Part shown: positions 13,065 through 14,323 of the stretch, one piece after another
Layout: each line of letters begins with the position of its first letter
Numbering within the stretch: the stretch's first letter is position 1
Assembly: GCA_900770275.1 (NCBI GenBank)
Contig: CAAGJS010000307.1
Location: forward strand, 1-14,323
Reading direction: 5' to 3'
Origin: Erysipelotrichaceae bacterium
Lineage (GTDB): Bacteria; Bacillota_I; Bacilli_A; Erysipelotrichales; Erysipelotrichaceae
Length of the DNA stretch: 14,323 nucleotides
The notes under the pieces: model-generated
The model's input: the letters and a program-made list of their open reading frames with translations, nothing else
What the model was told of the DNA's origin: nothing
Databases searched by the model: none
Program-made: the position numbers and the translations under genes

Positions 13065-14323
13065 ATGTCAGTTTCAGAGAACGAATATGCAGTAGAGATG
13101 CTGCATATCACCAAACGTTTTCCGGGAATCGTGGCCAATGACGACATTACCATCCAGCTGAAGAAGGGCGAAATTCACGCTCTGCTTGGCGAGAATGGTG
13201 CCGGAAAATCGACGCTGATGTCTGTCCTTTTCGGAATGTATCAGCCCGAAGAAGGAACCATCCGCGTCAACGGCAAAGAAGCCGCGATTCACAGTCCGAA
13301 CGATGCCAATGCACTTGGCATCGGCATGGTCCATCAGCACTTCATGCTTGTACAGTGCTTCACCGTTCTGGAAAACATTATTCTTGGCGACGAAGATACG
13401 AAGCACGGCATCTTGCAGACAGCTACAGCCCGCAAGAAGGTCATGGACCTTTCTGAAAAATACGGACTGAAGATCGATCCAGATGCGCTGGTGTCCGATA
13501 TTACCGTCGGCATGCAGCAGAGAACCGAGATCATCAAGATGCTGTACCGCGACAATGACATTCTCATTTTCGATGAGCCGACGGCTGTCTTAACGCCGCA
13601 GGAAATTGAAGATCTGATGCAGATCATGAAGAAGCTTGCCAAGGAAGGCAAGTCGATTCTCTTCATTTCCCATAAGCTCAACGAAATCATGGAAGTCGCG
13701 GATCGTGTCACTGTACTTCGCCGCGGCAAGTGTATTGGAACCGTCAACGTCAAGGACACCAATGAAAAGGAACTGTCCCGCATGATGGTCGGCCGCGATG
13801 TTCAGCTCGTCGTTGATAAGAAGCCGGCGACACCTGGACCGGTTGTGCTGCATGTGGAGGATCTTACGGTTGCCTCCCGCCAGCACCATACCAATTCCGT
13901 CAAGCATGTATCGTTTGATGTTCATGCCGGTGAAATCGTATGTATCGCCGGTATTGATGGCAACGGTCAGACGGAGCTTGTCTATGGACTTTCAGGACTG
14001 GATCCGCTGGTTTCGGGAAAGATTGAAGTCGATGGTCAAGACATTACCAATGAGTCGATCCGTGATCGCAATGCGCTGATGTCGCATATTCCGGAAGACC
14101 GTCAGAAACACGGTCTCGTTCTGGATTTCCCTCTGGAATACAATCTGATCCTTCAGCGTTACTTTGAGCCGCAGTTCTCGGCACATGGAATTCTGAATCG
14201 ACCTGCAATCCGCTCCTATGCAAACCAGCTGATTGAAACCTATGATATCCGCTCTGGTCAGGGCGCTGTGACACGGGTACGCTCTATGTCCGGCGGCAAC
14301 CAGCAGAAGGTCATCATTGCCCG
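13065..14323 (+). CDS. BMP/nucleoside-type ABC transporter ATP-binding protein, C-terminus outside the window
   Basis: The reading frame stays open from ATG 13065 to the end of the window, giving 419 complete codons of an expected protein of about 500. It is a tandem two-domain ATPase of the sugar/nucleoside importer type (YufO/NupO, RbsA-like). Domain 1 has Walker A GENGAGKS (42-49), Q-loop HQHFMLV, signature ITVGMQQRTEI and Walker B ILIFDEPTAVLTP. Domain 2 has the degenerate Walker A AGIDGNGQTEL, normal for this family and thought to be inactive in hydrolysis, then IPEDRQKHGL and signature MSGGNQQKVIIAR at the window edge. The ribosome binding site TAGGAGG lies at 13051-13057. It energises uptake of the ligand bound by the upstream lipoprotein. 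Confidence 0.93.
   Translation, partial: MSVSENEYAVEMLHITKRFPGIVANDDITIQLKKGEIHALLGENGAGKSTLMSVLFGMYQPEEGTIRVNGKEAAIHSPNDANALGIGMVHQHFMLVQCFTVLENIILGDEDTKHGILQTATARKKVMDLSEKYGLKIDPDALVSDITVGMQQRTEIIKMLYRDNDILIFDEPTAVLTPQEIEDLMQIMKKLAKEGKSILFISHKLNEIMEVADRVTVLRRGKCIGTVNVKDTNEKELSRMMVGRDVQLVVDKKPATPGPVVLHVEDLTVASRQHHTNSVKHVSFDVHAGEIVCIAGIDGNGQTELVYGLSGLDPLVSGKIEVDGQDITNESIRDRNALMSHIPEDRQKHGLVLDFPLEYNLILQRYFEPQFSAHGILNRPAIRSYANQLIETYDIRSGQGAVTRVRSMSGGNQQKVIIA

Overview
The window looks like chromosomal DNA of a moderately GC-rich Firmicute, probably a gut member of the Erysipelotrichia or a related class. This rests on strong AGGAGG-type ribosome binding sites, a Gram-positive lipobox on the BMP lipoprotein, a catabolite-control (cre)-like site, and an NanE/ROK sugar kinase pair. 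The taxonomic guess is inference only; no rRNA, tRNA, mobile element or CRISPR array is present.

Region A (1-745, minus strand): the start of a ROK-family sugar kinase (probably N-acetylmannosamine kinase), preceded by nanE (ManNAc-6-P 2-epimerase) with a one-base stop/start overlap. This is the middle of sialic-acid/ManNAc catabolism.

Region B (746-7468, plus strand): a five-gene unit made of a PF12831-type FAD-dependent oxidoreductase, a shortened ROK/NagC-like transcriptional regulator, a GntP/citrate-like (IT superfamily) permease, a hydantoinase A/5-oxoprolinase-like ATPase, and a 191-residue protein with an HExxH zinc-peptidase motif. It ends in a strong bidirectional terminator. The same inverted repeat (TTATTTCG-N5-CGAAATAA type) lies between nanE and the oxidoreductase and again just before the regulator gene, each time about 8-9 bp downstream of a predicted -10 box. 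It is the probable operator of the ROK-like regulator and would tie nanE to the oxidoreductase/permease/hydantoinase-like genes. The substrate is not evident. The enzyme types suggest import, oxidation and ATP-driven opening of a cyclic amide or similar compound, perhaps derived from an amino sugar. This is the most likely undescribed system in the window.

Region C (7476-11384, minus strand): a three-gene operon of an AlgI-like MBOAT O-acyltransferase, its DHHW/AlgJ-like partner, and an RlmD/TrmA-family 23S rRNA uracil-C5-methyltransferase. The genes are tightly packed (11 bp and 1 bp apart). The first two probably O-acetylate a cell-surface polymer.

Region D (11385-14323, plus strand): a 306-bp intergenic region carries the two divergent promoters, a cre-like operator and a short 5' hairpin. 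It is followed by a BMP-family (nucleoside-type) substrate-binding lipoprotein, an intercistronic terminator, and the start of the cognate two-domain ABC ATPase, which runs off the window end. Its permease genes would be expected beyond the window.
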